Source of the DNA: Nitricoxidireducens sp046726235
Lineage (GTDB): Bacteria > Pseudomonadota > Gammaproteobacteria > Burkholderiales > Rhodocyclaceae
Direction: 5' to 3'
Assembly: GCA_046726235.1 (NCBI GenBank)
Contig: JBKPAD010000001.1
Coordinates: 186,001 to 250,000 of the forward strand
Length of the DNA: 64,000 nucleotides
Below, piece by piece: positions 63,983-64,000 of this stretch. Under the pieces are notes generated by a model. It was given only the letters and a program-made list of their open reading frames with translations, was not told the DNA's origin and ran no database searches. The number at the start of each line of letters is the position of its first letter. Position 1 is the first letter of the stretch. The position numbers and the translations under genes were made by a program.

Positions 63983-64000
63983 CGCAGAGCCTGTCTCAGC

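Overview
The window looks like a chromosomal segment of a high-GC betaproteobacterium, most likely from the Rhodocyclales (Azoarcus/Thauera/Dechloromonas-like). That rests on gene families and gene order, not on a marker gene: the betaproteobacterial type of GshA, a UbiK-TorF porin-GlnK-AmtB block, an EIIA-Man/HPr/PtsI regulatory PTS with no sugar permease, MetX-MetW, and a NosD gene at the right edge that suggests nitrous oxide respiration. Coding density is very high. Many genes are coupled by ATGA, GTGA or TTGA stop/start overlaps. No stretch longer than 300 bases lacks a gene; the longest are 58852-59137 (a degenerate inverted-repeat element) and 39000-39238 (a nitrogen-control promoter region). 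I saw no tRNA, rRNA, CRISPR array, insertion sequence or prophage.

Layout. 1-4601: an SDR/pteridine reductase fragment, tcdA, and a large PAS-GGDEF-EAL sensor. 4654-9146: a MidA-type methyltransferase, small hypotheticals, ampG, DUF1330 and DUF2784 proteins. 9143-10992: metW-metX behind a SAM-II-type riboswitch and an intrinsic terminator. 10989-14133: a YqaA membrane protein, ilvA and a PatB-type C-S lyase. 14137-18928: a three-gene c-di-GMP operon (GGDEF-EAL, EAL-like/HDOD, GGDEF-EAL). 18990-26011: fau, slt, an NDUFA9-like protein preceded by a duplicated start, cca, a second HDOD protein, an alpha/beta hydrolase and DUF proteins. 26024-30774: metH followed by two unknown genes, one with a CheZ-like motif. 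30927-34307: rhodanese, thioredoxin-like protein and two MFS transporters. 34313-38706: comM, then a MarR-controlled redox operon (cytochrome b561, two YceI proteins, a nitroreductase). 38757-42072: ubiK, then torF-glnK-amtB with a sigma-54 promoter and an NtrC site. 42158-46010: a membrane protein, purU, thrH and an ABC-F ATPase. 46060-52717: an orphan adenine methyltransferase, gshA, apbE and the regulatory PTS. 52714-58008: a MATE exporter and a 1283-residue FAD/Fe-S oxidoreductase. 58015-59810: an accessory island with Mrr nuclease, an inverted-repeat element and a HepT/MntA toxin-antitoxin pair. 59855-63982: a histidine phosphatase, small unknowns, a PfpI-type protein, a STAS-like/secreted protein pair and nosD.

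How the genes relate. Methionine and one-carbon metabolism recurs (metX, metW, metH, fau, purU, thrH, ilvA, PatB), with SAM feedback visible in the metX leader. Nitrogen control is explicit at glnK-amtB and plausible for the PTS. Six proteins belong to c-di-GMP or HDOD signalling. The only clearly horizontally acquired block is 58015-59810, where base composition falls in mrr and defence or addiction genes cluster.
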